The notes under the pieces: generated by a model | What the model saw: only the letters and a program-made list of their open reading frames with translations | What the model was told of the DNA's origin: nothing | The model's database searches: none | DNA from: an uncultured Oscillospiraceae bacterium | GTDB lineage: Bacteria > Bacillota > Clostridia > Oscillospirales > Oscillospiraceae | Reading direction: 5' to 3' | DNA: 12,904 nucleotides | Assembly: GCA_905233595.1 (NCBI GenBank) | Contig: CAJOFI010000042.1 | Location: 1 to 12,904, forward strand | Shown here: in pieces, positions 1 through 6,169 of the stretch | How positions within the stretch are numbered: the stretch's first letter is position 1 | Layout of the letters: each line of letters starts with the position of its first letter | Made by a program: the position numbers and the translations under genes

Positions 1-490
1 GGAGACCATTGACATGAACTATCAGATCCCCGCCCTGGCCGGACGCTATGCAAGCCAATCCCTTTTCTTCATCGGCCGCAATACGGATTACGCCGTGGCA
101 CTGGAGGGCGCGCTGAAGATGAAAGAGATCTCCTATCTGCACGCGGAGTCCTATGCCGCCGGGGAACTCAAGCACGGCACCATCGCGCTCATTGACGAGG
201 GGCAGCCGGTGATCGCCGTCTGCTGCAATGAGGCCCTTTGCGACAAGACGCTGTCGAACATCGTGGAGGTCAAGGCCAGGGGCGCGAAGGTGCTGGCCCT
301 GGCCTTCCGCGGGAACAGGAAGATCGTCTCCCAGGCCGACGACGTGATCTTTATTCCCCGGATCGAGACGGTCTTTTCCGCGGCGCTGGCCGTGGTACCG
401 CTGCAGCTTCTGGCCTACTACGCGGCCAAAGAAAAGGGCTGCGACATCGACAAGCCGAAAAACCTGGCCAAGTCCGTGACGGTGGAATAA
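1..490 (+). CDS. glmS: Glucosamine-6-phosphate synthase (isomerizing), C-terminal part, 5' truncated by window edge
   Basis: GlmS converts fructose-6-phosphate and glutamine to glucosamine-6-phosphate, the first step toward UDP-GlcNAc for peptidoglycan. Only about the last 162 residues are here; the frame is open to the window edge (codons from position 2 read E-T-I-D-M-N-Y), so the ATG at 14 is internal. The segment is the second SIS (sugar isomerase) domain. It contains KEISYLHAESYAAGELKHG, which carries the residues equivalent to E. coli Glu488 and His504. It ends in NLAKSVTVE, the family's invariant C-terminus with the catalytic lysine (E. coli Lys603). The TAA at 488-490 is therefore the natural stop. 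A strong hairpin follows 42 nt later. The upstream glutaminase domain, and any leader such as a glmS ribozyme, lie outside the window. Confidence 0.97.
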   Translation, partial: ETIDMNYQIPALAGRYASQSLFFIGRNTDYAVALEGALKMKEISYLHAESYAAGELKHGTIALIDEGQPVIAVCCNEALCDKTLSNIVEVKARGAKVLALAFRGNRKIVSQADDVIFIPRIETVFSAALAVVPLQLLAYYAAKEKGCDIDKPKNLAKSVTVE

Positions 491-532
491 ACCGTATCAC
501 AGAACAGACGGAAAAAATCTGAAAACAAAAGA

Positions 533-572
533 CCGGCGAGAGGAACATTCCTGTATGGGTTCCTCTCGCCGG
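533..572 (+). terminator. Intrinsic terminator after glmS (possibly bidirectional)
   Basis: A perfect 14-bp stem pairs 533-546 (CCGGCGAGAGGAAC) with 559-572 around a 12-nt loop. The plus strand continues CGTATCTTTGT, a weak U-run. The left flank 511-530 is A-rich, so on the minus strand the hairpin is followed by a better T-rich tract. It lies 42 nt past the glmS stop. Confidence 0.8.
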
Positions 573-601
573 CGTATCTTTGTCATACTGCGGCTCAATA
601 T

Positions 602-623
602 TCGGTAGTAAATCGGTAGTAAA
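602..623. repeat. Two exact tandem copies of an 11-bp sequence
   Basis: TCGGTAGTAAA at 602-612 is repeated exactly at 613-623. The 11-bp period equals about one helical turn, so a protein binding both copies would sit on one face of the DNA. The spacing of about 104 bp to the tRNA-like 16-mer at 727-742 resembles the arm-type and core-type sites of tyrosine recombinases; that role is an inference. Confidence 0.6.
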
Positions 624-692
624 AATCAGACTGTACCGTGGTTTTTCGTGGTGAGACGTCGCAAAACGGGGCTGGTTTGTGCCCTGCCGTGA

Positions 693-885
693 CAAACGAA
701 CATCGCCTGGGAAGTTCTCCGGGGTGTTGGTAAGGATGAGGTTGACGAGTACGGACAGGAATACACTTACACTGACATCTTGTGGTTATGCTATTTTCTC
801 TATCTTGTCTAGGCAATTTGATGACCATGCTTTGACCAAAGAAGCGTCAAAAAAGCTACCTTGGGAAAAGAAAAAACAACTCTGA
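693..885 (+). pseudogene. Possible degraded coding fragment, unrecognised
   Basis: One frame is open from 693 to the TAG at 810-812 with no start codon. It reads plausibly protein-like (for example DEYGQEYTYTDILWL), unlike most shadow frames here. After 812 a different plus frame continues to the TGA at 883-885 with a lysine-rich tail (KKLPWEKKKQL), so a single frameshift near 810 would join them. No family is recognised. It may be a decayed passenger gene of an integrated element, or chance. Confidence 0.2.
727..742 (+). repeat. 16-bp copy of the tRNA-Thr anticodon loop and 3' arm, inverted (attachment-site-like)
   Basis: TTGGTAAGGATGAGGT at 727-742 is identical to the sense sequence of the tRNA-Thr gene, which lies on the opposite strand at 1227-1242. 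It spans the whole anticodon loop, the 3' anticodon arm and the start of the variable region. The match stops abruptly on both sides. Anticodon loops are common core sites for tyrosine recombinases. The inverted orientation means this is not a simple attL/attR pair. Confidence 0.45.
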
Positions 886-1150
886 TCAAACCGACGGAAG
901 GGCAGGGAAGCGGTAAATATCGGCGCAGGATCTGCTGCCTTACGGAACTGGTTTTTACCAACTTTTTGCGATCCGCTACCACTCTCTCGTGCCTGGCGGC
1001 TGGTTTCAACCCGCGCACAGATTTGGCGGTTATCGAAATGGCGGAAGTCGTGTGCGTACACGTGATAGCAGCGCTATCTCAATACTTTGCTCAATACTTC
1101 TATTCTTCTAGGGGAAAGGGGCAAAACGTACTTTCATATGAAAAGTTAAA

Positions 1151-1192
1151 TAAAAAAACAAAAAGCCGCGAATCTTAACGATTCACGGCTTT
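1151..1192 (-). terminator. Intrinsic terminator of the tRNA-Asp/tRNA-Thr unit
   Basis: A 13-bp stem with one C-A mismatch pairs 1162-1174 with 1180-1192 around a 5-nt loop. On the minus strand it is followed directly by a T-rich tract (complement of 1151-1161). It lies 5 nt downstream of the tRNA-Thr CCA end. Confidence 0.85.
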
Positions 1193-1197
1193 CATGT

Positions 1198-1273
<76 letters not shown>

Positions 1274-1280
1274 AAATTGT

Positions 1281-1303
1281 ATGCCCCTTGAGACAAGGGG
1301 CAT
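1281..1303 (-). other. Hairpin in the spacer between the two tRNA genes
   Basis: A perfect 9-bp stem (ATGCCCCTT / AAGGGGCAT) with a 5-nt loop fills most of the 33-nt spacer. There is no T-tract after it on the minus strand, so it is more likely a processing or structural element of the tRNA precursor than a terminator. Confidence 0.5.
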
Positions 1304-1306
1304 AGC

Positions 1307-1383
1307 TGGCGACCACGAAGGGACTTGAACCCTCGACCTCCGGCGTGACAGGCCGGCGTTCTAACCGACTGAACTACGTGGCC
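1307..1383 (-). tRNA. tRNA-Asp (anticodon GTC)
   Basis: The 77-nt minus-strand cloverleaf has acceptor GGCCACG pairing with CGTGGTC, discriminator G and an encoded CCA. The D arm is GTTCAGTCGGTTAGAAC, the anticodon stem GCCGG/CCGG(C) encloses CTGTCAC (anticodon GTC), and the T arm contains GAGGG-TTCAAGT-CCCTT. It is the first gene of a two-tRNA unit. Confidence 0.96.
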
Positions 1384-1403
1384 ATCAATCAATCAGCTTG
1401 CTT

Positions 1404-1432
1404 ATGATACCAGATCATTTCGGATTTGTCAA
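1404..1432 (-). promoter_or_regulatory. Sigma-70-type promoter of the tRNA unit
   Basis: On the minus strand there is a perfect -35 TTGACA (1427-1432), a 17-nt spacer and -10 TATCAT (1404-1409), ending 20 nt before the mature tRNA-Asp 5' end. Confidence 0.85.
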
Positions 1433-1470
1433 TACCTTTTTCAAAAAAATTCACGGTTTTTTGCCGCATG

Positions 1471-1578
1471 GGATCCTTCGCTTGCGCGCAGCGACAGGGG
1501 CTGCGCTCAGGATGACGGGGGATTGGCGCAGGGCGACAGGGGCAGTTCCTTAGGATGACAGGGGCTGGGGGCGGGATG
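1471..1578. repeat. Degenerate intergenic repeat cluster (GGATCCTTCG...CTCAGGATGACGGGG type)
   Basis: The stretch contains recurring short units: AGGATGACGGGG (1509-1520), AGGATGACAGGGG (1552-1564), and CGACAGGGGCTGCG and CGACAGGGGCAG between them. GGATCCTTCGCTTGCGCGCAG opens it. The minus strand reads as the low-complexity family that gives spurious HPERS..AKD peptides in many gut bacterial genomes. No gene is supported between the tRNA promoter and the CPBP gene. Confidence 0.55.
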
Positions 1579-1579
1579 A

Positions 1580-1614
1580 GAGGGCATGCCCTTAAGCTGA
1601 CGGGGCATGCCCTC
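1580..1614. repeat. Perfect 12-bp inverted repeat (hairpin) downstream of the CPBP gene
   Basis: GAGGGCATGCCC (1580-1591) and its exact reverse complement (1603-1614) enclose an 11-nt loop, 28 nt past the stop of the minus-strand operon. No T-tract follows on either strand. It could stabilise the operon's 3' end or be a U-tract-free terminator; it may also belong to the neighbouring repeat cluster. Confidence 0.55.
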
Positions 1615-1641
1615 GGGAGGACAGGGAAAGCTGCGCCGCTC

Positions 1642-2541
1642 CTATTCGTTGCCTGCTGTCTTCTGCTTTTCGGTTGCTTTGCCGCTTTTTGCCAGCAGCA
1701 GGAGAGCAAGCGCGAAGAGCGGCAATCCGCCGATGAGGCCGATGGGGGCGGGGCCGAGGGTCGTGTGCGTGATATAGGCGGGGTTCAAGACCAGAACGCC
1801 GAGACCAGAGACCGCGTTGAACGCGCCGTGGGCGAGGGCGGGAACCCAGATGCAGCCCGTCTTCTCATACAGATCGTCGATGATCGTGCCGAGGGCGACG
1901 CAGACGGCGCAGAAGAGCAGCGGCCCCAGCACGGGCGCGCCCCAATAGTCGCTGCCGTAGTTATAGCCCGCGAGGATCATGACCGGCCAGTGCCACACGC
2001 CCCAGATCGCACCGCCGAGCAGCCGCCCCTTCGCGGTGCCGAAGCGCGCCTTGAGCCTTGGGTAGAGGAAGCCGCGCCAGCCCACCTCCTCGCCGAGGGC
2101 GGCGAAGGTGTTGATGAGCGGGGCGTAGGTCAGCGCCTCGACAAGCTGGATGAGCACGAGGGTTTCAAGCGTGAGCCCCTGCGCCTCCATCTGCCGCAGA
2201 CCCTCCTCACCGAGCTGGGCGGCGAGAAAGCCGAAGCCCGGATCGAAGGCCTTCGGAAACAGCAGGAAATAGACTGCCGCGCCCAGCACGGCCAGCACGG
2301 CAAAGCCGAACCAGGCGGCAAGCACCCACTTGCCCTTGTGCCGGAGCTTCAGGCTCCAGCCCATGTCGCGCGGCGCCTTCGCAAGCAGCACGGCGGCGAA
2401 GGGCGCGTACATCGACACGAGCAGCGCGAGTTGGAAATAATGGGTCTGCCCGTTCCAGGCAAGGCCGATGGCGACGGCCTGGAGCGCCCAGGCCAGCAGA
2501 AAGGCCCAGAGCAGGAAAGAGGAGAGCTGTTTGTCCTTCAT
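1642..2541 (-). CDS. CPBP (CAAX/Abi) family intramembrane glutamic metalloprotease-like protein
   Basis: A 299-residue polytopic membrane protein of the CPBP family, which covers eukaryotic Rce1-type proteases and bacterial Abi proteins linked to bacteriocin self-immunity. The three family motifs are present: EEVGWRG at about residues 151-157 (catalytic Glu pair and Arg), GVWHW with His184, and HGAFN with His238. At least six to eight hydrophobic segments are visible, with a basic C-terminal tail (KSGKATEKQKT). The ATG at 2539-2541 is preceded by GGGGAGGT at good spacing. Its ATG overlaps the TGA of the upstream DUF1648 gene (ATGA), so the two are translationally coupled; it is the last gene of a four-gene operon. 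The same frame stays open farther upstream, but that part overlaps the DUF1648 gene and is not real. Substrate unknown. Confidence 0.92.
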   Translation of the reverse strand: MKDKQLSSFLLWAFLLAWALQAVAIGLAWNGQTHYFQLALLVSMYAPFAAVLLAKAPRDMGWSLKLRHKGKWVLAAWFGFAVLAVLGAAVYFLLFPKAFDPGFGFLAAQLGEEGLRQMEAQGLTLETLVLIQLVEALTYAPLINTFAALGEEVGWRGFLYPRLKARFGTAKGRLLGGAIWGVWHWPVMILAGYNYGSDYWGAPVLGPLLFCAVCVALGTIIDDLYEKTGCIWVPALAHGAFNAVSGLGVLVLNPAYITHTTLGPAPIGLIGGLPLFALALLLLAKSGKATEKQKTAGNE

Positions 2542-3008
2542 CGAAATACCTCCCCGACCAGCGTCGGAATCACAAAGCTCAGTAGCAGCGCGCCGAACAC
2601 CACCGGCATGAACCACGCGCCCAGCGGGCGGCAGAGCGCGGAGCAGACGCTCAGATACGCAAAGAGCAGCGCAAGCTCCGTGCTCATCAGATCGAGGCTC
2701 AGCCAGCTCGGCTCGATCGTCCGGCCGCCGATGCGCAGGGCGTTTACGCGCACAAAGCCGCCTTTTTTCCTCAGCAGCGCCGGGAAACGCGAGACGGCGG
2801 CGCTCAGCGCGAACATGAGCCAGCCGAGCGCAAGCATGCCCCACAGCGCGGCTTTGCCGCTGTAGGCGTCGGGCTGCCCCGCGCCGTTATAGCTCGTGGG
2901 GATCTCAGCCGGGATGCCGCCCCAGCGCAGCGCCACGAAGAGCGTCGCGCCGAGGAGCGAAAGGAGCCCGAGGATCAGCAGAATAAGCCGTATGATTCGT
3001 TTGACCAT
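2538..3008 (-). CDS. DUF1648 domain membrane protein (SdpI-like N-terminal family)
   Basis: A 156-residue protein with about four membrane segments (near residues 5-27, 54-75, 104-126 and 129-151). The DUF1648 signature follows the first one: IPAEIPTSYNGAGQPDAYSGK at residues 32-52, the usual P.hyn..G.pd.y..K pattern. DUF1648 is found at the N-terminus of SdpI, the Bacillus immunity protein against the SdpC toxin, and in many short uncharacterised membrane proteins; this copy lacks a recognisable SdpI C-terminal domain. The ATG at 3006-3008 has AAGGGTG about 8 nt upstream and lies 15 nt after the RHH stop. The stop overlaps the CPBP start. A role in membrane sensing or immunity is inferred only. 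Confidence 0.85.
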   Translation of the reverse strand: MVKRIIRLILLILGLLSLLGATLFVALRWGGIPAEIPTSYNGAGQPDAYSGKAALWGMLALGWLMFALSAAVSRFPALLRKKGGFVRVNALRIGGRTIEPSWLSLDLMSTELALLFAYLSVCSALCRPLGAWFMPVVFGALLLSFVIPTLVGEVFR

Positions 3009-3023
3009 GTTGTATCACCCTTA

Positions 3024-3224
3024 TTATACGTCCAGCTCGAGGGGCTTGTCGATCTCCTCGCCGACGTATTTCCCGTTTTTCTTCCGCTGCTTGACGCATT
3101 CGGTGAGCAGGTACTCGATCTGCCCGTTGAGGGAGCGGAAATCGTCCTCCGCCCACCGAGCCAGCGCGTCATAGAGCTTGGGGGACAGGCGCAGCGGCAC
3201 CTGTTTCTTCGCGGTGTCCGCCAT
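3024..3224 (-). CDS. Small ribbon-helix-helix (Arc/MetJ-type) DNA-binding protein, putative autorepressor
   Basis: A 66-residue protein with the ribbon-helix-helix layout. The beta-strand is KQVPLRLS (about 7-14), helix [17 protein letters not shown] (15-30), and helix B follows SLNGQ to about residue 50 ([14 protein letters not shown]), with a short charged tail. Such proteins bind DNA as dimers through the strand and recognise short palindromes. It starts 3 nt after the stop of the SPFH gene with no clear SD of its own, so it is probably translated by coupling. The operon promoter carries two TGATATCA palindromes 11 bp apart, which fits a tandem RHH-dimer operator. Autoregulation is my inference. 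A toxin-antitoxin role is less likely, because no toxin-like partner is adjacent. Confidence 0.8.
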   Translation of the reverse strand: MADTAKKQVPLRLSPKLYDALARWAEDDFRSLNGQIEYLLTECVKQRKKNGKYVGEEIDKPLELDV

Positions 3225-3227
3225 GGC

Positions 3228-4256
3228 TCAATACAGGCTGCCGGAGTTCACGACCGGCTGCGCGTCGCGGTTGCCGCAGAGCACGACCAGCAGATTGGAG
3301 ACCATCGCGGCCTTGCGCTCCTCGTCGAGCTCTACGGTGTGGTTCTCGCTCAGACGCTCGAGCGCCATCTCCACCATGCCGACCGCGCCGTCCACGATCA
3401 TCTTGCGCGCGTCGATGATGGCCGAAGCCTGCTGACGCTGTAGCATGACCGCCGCGATCTCGGGGGCGTAGGCGAGGTAGGTGATGCGCGCTTCAACGAT
3501 CTCGATGCCGGCCTCCTCGACCTTCTGCTGAATCTCGTCCCGGATGCGCTGGGCCACGAGCTCGCTCGAGCCGCGCAGGCTGCCCTCATCCGCGACGCCG
3601 TCGCCCGTGGTGTCCACACCGGGGGCAACGTCGTAGGGATAGAGCCGCACGATGTTGCGCAGCGCGCTGTCGCACTGCAGGGAGAGATACTCCTTGAAGT
3701 TATCCACGTTGAAGACGGCCTTGGCGGTGTCGGTGACCTTCCAGATGACCGCGATGCCGATCTCGACGGGATTGCCAAGGCAGTCGTTGATCTTCTGGCG
3801 GGAGTTGGAGAGGGTCATGGCCTTGAGGGAGATCTTCTTGCTGACCGCTTCAACGGCCTGCTCGCTGTTCTTGCTCAGCGCGGCGCTCAGAAGGGCGTTG
3901 CTGCCCGCGTCCACGTCGCCGGACTGGTTGAGCTTGGTCTTGGCGGCTGGGTTCACCGCGACGCAGAAGGGGTTGACAAAGTAGAAGCCGTCCTCCTTCA
4001 GCGTACCGATGTACTTGCCGAAGAGCGTGAGCACCAGCGCCTCCTGGGGCTTTAAGACCTTGAGCCCGCAGAAGGGGAGCCAGCCGACGCTCAGCCACAG
4101 GATGCTCAGCACCAGCAGGGGGATAAAGCCCATGCGCCCGTCGTCGAGCTTCACGCCCGCGAAGATCACGAGGCCGACCGCCGCAAGGTACAGAGCGGAA
4201 AACAGCAGCAGCATGGCCATCCCGTTTTTCTTGTTGTTCAATACTTTCTCTTTCAT
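3228..4256 (-). CDS. SPFH (stomatin/flotillin/band 7) domain membrane protein
   Basis: A 342-residue protein. Two N-terminal membrane segments (about 13-34 and 42-63) are followed by an SPFH domain from about residue 65 ([20 protein letters not shown], then [10 protein letters not shown]). The helical end is [19 protein letters not shown], near 262-280. The central insert [10 protein letters not shown] at 215-224 resembles a calcium-binding loop. SPFH proteins form large membrane-attached rings and microdomains and often control membrane proteases or stress responses. The start chosen is the ATG at 4254-4256 after AGGAGGTG; an in-frame GTG at 4263-4265 overlaps that SD and is rejected. It is the first gene of the operon with RHH, DUF1648 and CPBP genes, under an extended -10 promoter overlapped by the twin palindrome. 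Confidence 0.92.
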   Translation of the reverse strand: MKEKVLNNKKNGMAMLLLFSALYLAAVGLVIFAGVKLDDGRMGFIPLLVLSILWLSVGWLPFCGLKVLKPQEALVLTLFGKYIGTLKEDGFYFVNPFCVAVNPAAKTKLNQSGDVDAGSNALLSAALSKNSEQAVEAVSKKISLKAMTLSNSRQKINDCLGNPVEIGIAVIWKVTDTAKAVFNVDNFKEYLSLQCDSALRNIVRLYPYDVAPGVDTTGDGVADEGSLRGSSELVAQRIRDEIQQKVEEAGIEIVEARITYLAYAPEIAAVMLQRQQASAIIDARKMIVDGAVGMVEMALERLSENHTVELDEERKAAMVSNLLVVLCGNRDAQPVVNSGSLY

Positions 4257-4273
4257 GGAAAGCACCTCCTTTT

Positions 4274-4312
4274 TGATATCAAAATGATATCACAGTAATA
4301 TTCCAATGTCAA
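4274..4312 (-). promoter_or_regulatory. Promoter of the SPFH operon with twin TGATATCA operator
   Basis: On the minus strand: -35 TTGACA (4307-4312), a 17-nt spacer, then -10 TATCAT (4284-4289), preceded by TGA as an extended -10. Two identical 8-bp palindromes TGATATCA lie at 4285-4292 and 4274-4281, separated by AAA, an 11-bp centre-to-centre spacing. One covers the -10 and the other the expected start site, so a bound repressor would block RNA polymerase. The RHH protein of this operon is the obvious candidate ligand. Confidence 0.8.
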
Positions 4313-4401
4313 GCAAAATCGGAAAAATTTTCTTGCCGGGGCTTCACAGAACGGCGCGGAAAAACGCAGAAGTCTGCGCACAAAAAAATAGCAAACAGGA
4401 C

Positions 4402-4430
4402 TGGACATTTTTCGACATTTATTGTATACT
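4402..4430 (+). promoter_or_regulatory. Sigma-70-type promoter for the secreted-protein/M28 gene pair
   Basis: TGGACA (4402-4407), a 17-nt spacer and TATACT (4425-4430) give a near-consensus promoter. It lies 63 nt upstream of the ATG at 4494, in the divergent region shared with the SPFH operon. The remainder of the divergent region (4313-4401) is A-rich with no further feature recognised. Confidence 0.8.
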
Positions 4431-4493
4431 GTTTGTAACCTTTTGAAACCAAGTGCGATCGGATATCCATACGATATAGAAGGAGGCTTTTCG

Positions 4494-5216
4494 ATGAAAG
4501 GCAAAATCACAGCGGTGCTGTTTATTCTTGTGTTCCTGCTCGTGGTGGCGGTGGTGTTCACCTTCCTCACGAGCCTTGACCGCCGCCGCGAGGCGGCTGA
4601 GAGCGCGCCCGTGGGTCAGGACGTGGTGGTGACGGACGTGACGCCCGCGCCGACCGAGGCGGTGCAGACCGTCGTCACGCCGGTGCCCTACACCGCGCCC
4701 GACCAGAGCGCGACGAGCGCCCCCATCCCCGCGGCGACCCCGGCGGTCACGGAGAGCGCCGTCATTGAGACGCCGACGCCCACCGAGCTGCCCGAGAGCA
4801 TCGCGAGCGTGAGCGATATGGGCGCGGTGCTGGCGAGCGGCAGCTTCACCTCCAACACCGGCAAGGGCATCAACCTGCGCGCGGACTATGAGGCCCGCGT
4901 CACCGGCGCAAACGAGATCGGCGTGGTCGTCACGGTCTATCTCAACTCTTACAGCATCCACGTCAACGCCCTGCCCGACAAGGTGAACGTCGGGCTGAAC
5001 GGGCAGTACGTGACGCTCGACTCCCCGGCGATCAACTACGACGGCAACACGCAGCTTCTCACGACCGAGCTGGGCAGCCAGTCCTTCACGGTGCAGCTCC
5101 CGCAGGGCAATTCCCGCGATCTCGATCTGCAGGTGGAGTGGCACTGGGGCGGCACCTACGGCGGGGAGAGCATCCCCGTCATCGAGTGCGGCGGCCGCTT
5201 TACGGTAGAGAGGTGA
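4494..5216 (+). CDS. Membrane-anchored extracytoplasmic protein with Pro/Thr-rich linker, function unknown
   Basis: A 240-residue protein. There is one N-terminal hydrophobic segment (about residues 5-27, KITAVLFILVFLLVVAVVF) preceded by lysines. A low-complexity Pro/Thr/Val/Ala linker spans about 40-105 with several TP and AP pairs, and a beta-rich C-terminal domain spans about 113-240 (VVVTVYLNSYSIHV, QSFTVQLPQG, QVEWHWGGTYGG). There is no lipobox cysteine, so it is probably anchored by an uncleaved signal. The ATG at 4494 has AGGAGG 7 nt upstream. The stop is 5 nt before the M28 peptidase start, so the two are cotranscribed. I do not recognise the C-terminal domain; substrate or ligand binding outside the membrane is a guess. 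Confidence 0.8.
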   Translation: MKGKITAVLFILVFLLVVAVVFTFLTSLDRRREAAESAPVGQDVVVTDVTPAPTEAVQTVVTPVPYTAPDQSATSAPIPAATPAVTESAVIETPTPTELPESIASVSDMGAVLASGSFTSNTGKGINLRADYEARVTGANEIGVVVTVYLNSYSIHVNALPDKVNVGLNGQYVTLDSPAINYDGNTQLLTTELGSQSFTVQLPQGNSRDLDLQVEWHWGGTYGGESIPVIECGGRFTVER

Positions 5217-5221
5217 GCGGT

Positions 5222-6130
5222 ATGGACAGTCTGAGCTATGAGATCGTGCAAAACTGGCTGGTGCGCAAGACCAAGGCGCAGAAGCTCGCGTTTATCGAGA
5301 TGCTGCGGCGGGAGTTTCCCGAGCTGCGGGTCGAGGAGGGGGGCTTTGCCCACTGCCGCAACCTCGTGCTGGGCGACGTGGAGACGGCGAAGGTGCTCTT
5401 CACCGCGCACTACGATACCTGCGCGCGCCTGCCCTTCCCGAACTTCATCACGCCGAAGAACCTGCTCGTCTACATCGCGTACAGCCTGCTCATCTCCCTG
5501 CCCTTTCTGGCGCTGATGTTCGGCCTTGCGATCCTGCTCCTGCAATGGATCGGGCTGGGGGGCTGGATGCTCGGCATGGTGCTTGGCTTGGCGGCGATGC
5601 TCTACGTCTTCATGCTCGGCCCGGCGAATACCCACACGGTCAACGACAATACCTCCGGCGTGCTGACGCTGGTGGAGACCATCCGCGCCATGAGTGAGGA
5701 GGAGCGCAAAAACTGCGCCTTCGTCTTCTTCGACCACGAGGAGAACGGGCTGCTCGGTTCCATGTTCTTTGCCTCGAAGCACAAAAAGCAGATGAAGGAC
5801 AAGCTGCTCGTGAACTTTGACTGCGTCTCGGACGGGGATCATTTCCTCTTCGTCCAGTCCGGCAAGGCGAGGAAGCGCTATGGCGAGGCTTTGAAGGCGG
5901 CGTTCCCGGAGGCGGCGGGCAAGAGCCTGTATTTTGAGAGCACGCTCTCGGCCTTCTACCCCTCGGATCAGACGAACTTCCCCCTGGGCGTCGGCGTCGC
6001 GGCGATGCGCAAAAAGCCCGTGCTGGGGCTTTACATGAGCCGCATCCACACCGAGAAGGACACCGTTTTGCAGGAGGAGAACATCGCCTACTTCGCCGAG
6101 GGCGCGAGACGCCTCGCGGCGAACATATAG
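5222..6130 (+). CDS. M28 family zinc peptidase-like protein with internal membrane segments
   Basis: A 302-residue protein with the M28 (aminopeptidase Y/glutamate carboxypeptidase-like) metal ligands in order: His63 in TAHYDT, Asp142 in VNDNTSG, the Glu173-Glu174 pair in DHEENGLLGS (general base plus ligand), Asp200 in LVNFDC and His276 in SRIHTEKD. All five co-catalytic zinc ligands are therefore in place. Unusually, two hydrophobic segments (about 82-105 and 108-132) sit between the first and second ligand, so the catalytic domain is interrupted by a membrane hairpin. With a soluble N-terminus, the active site should face the cytoplasm or lie close to the membrane. The ATG at 5222 follows GAGAGGTGAG; the gene is coupled to the gene before it. 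Substrate unknown. Confidence 0.88.
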   Translation: MDSLSYEIVQNWLVRKTKAQKLAFIEMLRREFPELRVEEGGFAHCRNLVLGDVETAKVLFTAHYDTCARLPFPNFITPKNLLVYIAYSLLISLPFLALMFGLAILLLQWIGLGGWMLGMVLGLAAMLYVFMLGPANTHTVNDNTSGVLTLVETIRAMSEEERKNCAFVFFDHEENGLLGSMFFASKHKKQMKDKLLVNFDCVSDGDHFLFVQSGKARKRYGEALKAAFPEAAGKSLYFESTLSAFYPSDQTNFPLGVGVAAMRKKPVLGLYMSRIHTEKDTVLQEENIAYFAEGARRLAANI

Positions 6131-6169
6131 GAGAACGTTCCATATTTGCAAAAAACTGAAAACCATGTT

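Larger units (their letters stand above)
580..1161. other. Gene-poor, AT-richer intergenic stretch; likely remnant of integrated DNA
   Basis: No convincing intact gene is seen between the glmS terminator and the tRNA terminator. Short open frames occur on both strands, but none has a good ribosome binding site, a recognisable domain or GC-rich third positions like the rest of the window. Base composition is visibly more AT-rich than the flanking genes. Inside are the tandem 11-bp repeat at 602-623, the 16-bp tRNA-Thr-like sequence at 727-742 and a possible degraded coding segment at 693-885. Confidence 0.5.

Noticed and set aside
861..1178. A 105-codon plus-strand frame ending in the tRNA terminator
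   Set aside because: No SD, no domain, and it runs into the terminator hairpin of the opposite-strand tRNA unit.
1555..2865. A 436-codon plus-strand frame
   Set aside because: Antisense to the CPBP and DUF1648 genes and running through the intergenic repeat; no recognisable motif.
3024..3224. Antitoxin of a toxin-antitoxin pair
   Set aside because: The neighbours are an SPFH protein and DUF1648/CPBP membrane proteins; no toxin-sized partner is present.
4257..4265. Upstream GTG start for the SPFH protein
   Set aside because: The GTG lies within the AGGAGGTG ribosome binding site that serves the ATG at 4254-4256.
5156..6166. A 336-codon minus-strand frame
   Set aside because: Antisense to the M28 peptidase gene, which has all its catalytic motifs.
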